Shown here one piece after another: positions 5,463-6,336 of a DNA stretch of 6,336 bases. Numbering within the stretch: position 1 is the first letter of the stretch; each line of letters opens with the position of its first letter. The notes below the pieces were generated by a model. The model did not search any database. It saw nothing but the letters and a program-made list of their open reading frames with translations, and had not been told where the DNA came from. Location of the stretch: the NCBI GenBank assembly GCA_044356825.1, contig JBIKVM010000172.1:1-6336 (forward strand). The letters run 5' to 3'. This DNA is from JAUREX01 sp044356825. GTDB taxonomy: Bacteria; Pseudomonadota; Alphaproteobacteria; Rhodobacterales; Rhodobacteraceae. The translations under genes and the position numbers were made by a program.

Positions 5463-6336
5463 CTATGTCTTGGGATAGTCGAGGACGATGAAGTTACTTC
5501 TTTTCTTCAGCTTGAGGTAATGAAGCGTGCTGTTCGAGGGCGTCACATAGAAGCTGAAGTCAAGGAACGCAGTTTCCCGATTTTCGACCTCTGGATGAGA
5601 TCGCGAGAATGCGCTGAATCCCTGTGTCGACAGCCACTTGGCAAATCTATCCTCCTCTTCCGGCTTCTGGTTTGGATGAAGCTTGACAGTCCAGTTAATT
5701 CCTCTGTGAAGCCCCATGATGTTTCTGACGCTAATAAGGTAGTCCTTGAGGCTTGTGGTACTCTTCAGCGTCTTGCCATTTGGCGCGAGAATGATGCCGG
5801 TCTTCTCTGTTGCCGCCCGATCCTGCAGGTCAGCGATGGGAAGAAGTGTGGTCGTGTGGCCGGGGAACGCTTCCTCAAAGAACGCGAAAGATCCAAGATA
5901 CTTTTCATGCTCGAAGTCCAGCAGCTTGACGCCGTTAAGGTGCCTGGACGAAATTGAATCGGGTGCGACCTCAAGCAGATCCATTGCGGCTGCAGCTTCC
6001 GGGCCAATTTGCAGGGAATACTTGTAGCAAAGGCGATCGGCCTTGATCTTGAACGCGGACTCAACGTCGTAGTTCAAGGTCCCGTCTTCGTAATAGGTGT
6101 AACCCTTGCAATGGGGGCTTTCGATCAGCGCCTCGACATAGGGGATTCCAGATTGCGGGACGCATAGGGTATATCCCTTGCTGTTCTCGATGATCTTCGA
6201 AATCGCGCGCCCGAGTTCCCGCCAGGTCCTCTCCTGCGAGTTCGAGTTTTGGTCCCAGACCAGTCCGTTATCGTTGGTCTGAAGGTCGGCGTCCTTGTGA
6301 CTTATGTGCCGTGTGAGAAACAGCTTCAATTCGATG
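5463..6336 (-). CDS. sialyltransferase-like glycosyltransferase, N-terminus at or beyond the window edge
   Basis: This is at least 288 residues, probably a cytoplasmic GT-B glycosyltransferase. Numbering from the TTG at 6329, it shows YYEDGTLNYD at 79-88 (E81, D82, G83), KLHPNQ at 216-221 (H218, P219) and TPSNSTLHYLK at 263-273. An acidic-acidic-Gly motif, an HP motif and a Ser/Thr motif in this order are the shared signature of bacterial sialyltransferase families such as GT38, GT52 and GT80. VKLHP is where the CMP-sugar donor is usually bound. No family can be named with confidence, and a transferase for another sugar remains possible. The frame continues upstream of the TTG to the window edge, so the true start may lie outside; the TAG stop is at 5465-5463. 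Three 60-base lines counted within the gene are 48-53% GC, well below the integrase, which suggests separate acquisition. Confidence 0.6.
   Translation of the reverse strand, partial: IELKLFLTRHISHKDADLQTNDNGLVWDQNSNSQERTWRELGRAISKIIENSKGYTLCVPQSGIPYVEALIESPHCKGYTYYEDGTLNYDVESAFKIKADRLCYKYSLQIGPEAAAAMDLLEVAPDSISSRHLNGVKLLDFEHEKYLGSFAFFEEAFPGHTTTLLPIADLQDRAATEKTGIILAPNGKTLKSTTSLKDYLISVRNIMGLHRGINWTVKLHPNQKPEEEDRFAKWLSTQGFSAFSRSHPEVENRETAFLDFSFYVTPSNSTLHYLKLKKRSNFIVLDYPKT

Noticed and set aside
5250..5957. 235-codon plus-strand frame running into the glycosyltransferase
   Set aside because: Most of it is antisense to the gene with EDG and HP motifs. The upstream part shows no recognisable domain or ribosome site.
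610..6336. Second att copy (tRNA 3' end repeat) inside the window
   Set aside because: I looked by eye for GGTTCAAATCC-like and CCGGGGCCACC-like sequences on both strands and found none, so the far end of the element is not marked here.
1..6336. CRISPR array or complete insertion sequence
   Set aside because: No regularly spaced repeat series was seen, and no transposase with paired terminal inverted repeats. The only repeats are the short operator-like ones near 1867-1897 and 2222-2241.

Overview
The window looks like an alphaproteobacterium of the Rhodobacterales type. The integrase end is very GC-rich, the flagellin has a typical alphaproteobacterial C-terminus, and the LacI regulator is of the gluconate-GntR style. 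This placement is an inference from style; there is no taxonomic marker gene here.

Layout. (1) Positions 1-609 look like chromosomal flank: the N-terminal part of a LacI-family repressor (minus strand, running off the left edge) and an intact tRNA-Arg(CCU) on the plus strand. (2) Positions 588-2200 are the integration module of a mobile element. A complete tyrosine recombinase on the minus strand has its stop codon and last six residues inside the 3' end of the tRNA gene. A small XRE-type repressor is divergently transcribed. Between them lies an AT-rich divergent promoter region with repeated ATCAA/TTGAT half-sites, which looks like an autoregulated switch. The second att copy is not in the window, so the element, or what remains of it, extends to the right. 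(3) Positions 2201-3087 hold a short non-coding stretch and a flagellin gene whose reading frame is intact but which lacks the N-terminal D0 helix and any credible start. (4) Positions 3148-5089 are a tight two-gene unit: a TagD-like glycerol-3-phosphate cytidylyltransferase, then a 504-residue protein with a C-terminal LicD/fukutin-type phosphotransferase domain and a large helical N-terminal region. (5) After 373 bp without a recognisable gene, apart from a terminator-like hairpin, a convergent gene encodes a GT-B-like glycosyltransferase with the EDG, HP and S/T motifs seen in bacterial sialyltransferases. It is clearly poorer in GC.

How it may work together. TagD would make CDP-glycerol from CTP and glycerol 3-phosphate. 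The LicD-like protein is the obvious candidate to pass phosphoglycerol from CDP-glycerol to a glycan. The sialyltransferase-like protein could add a nonulosonate or other sugar to the same structure. The acceptor may be a capsule or LPS-type glycan or, given the flagellin gene directly upstream, glycosylated flagellin. The TagD call is strong, the LicD-domain call is good, and the shared acceptor is a hypothesis. This CDP-glycerol/LicD/sialyltransferase-like cluster beside a truncated flagellin is the most interesting part of the window.
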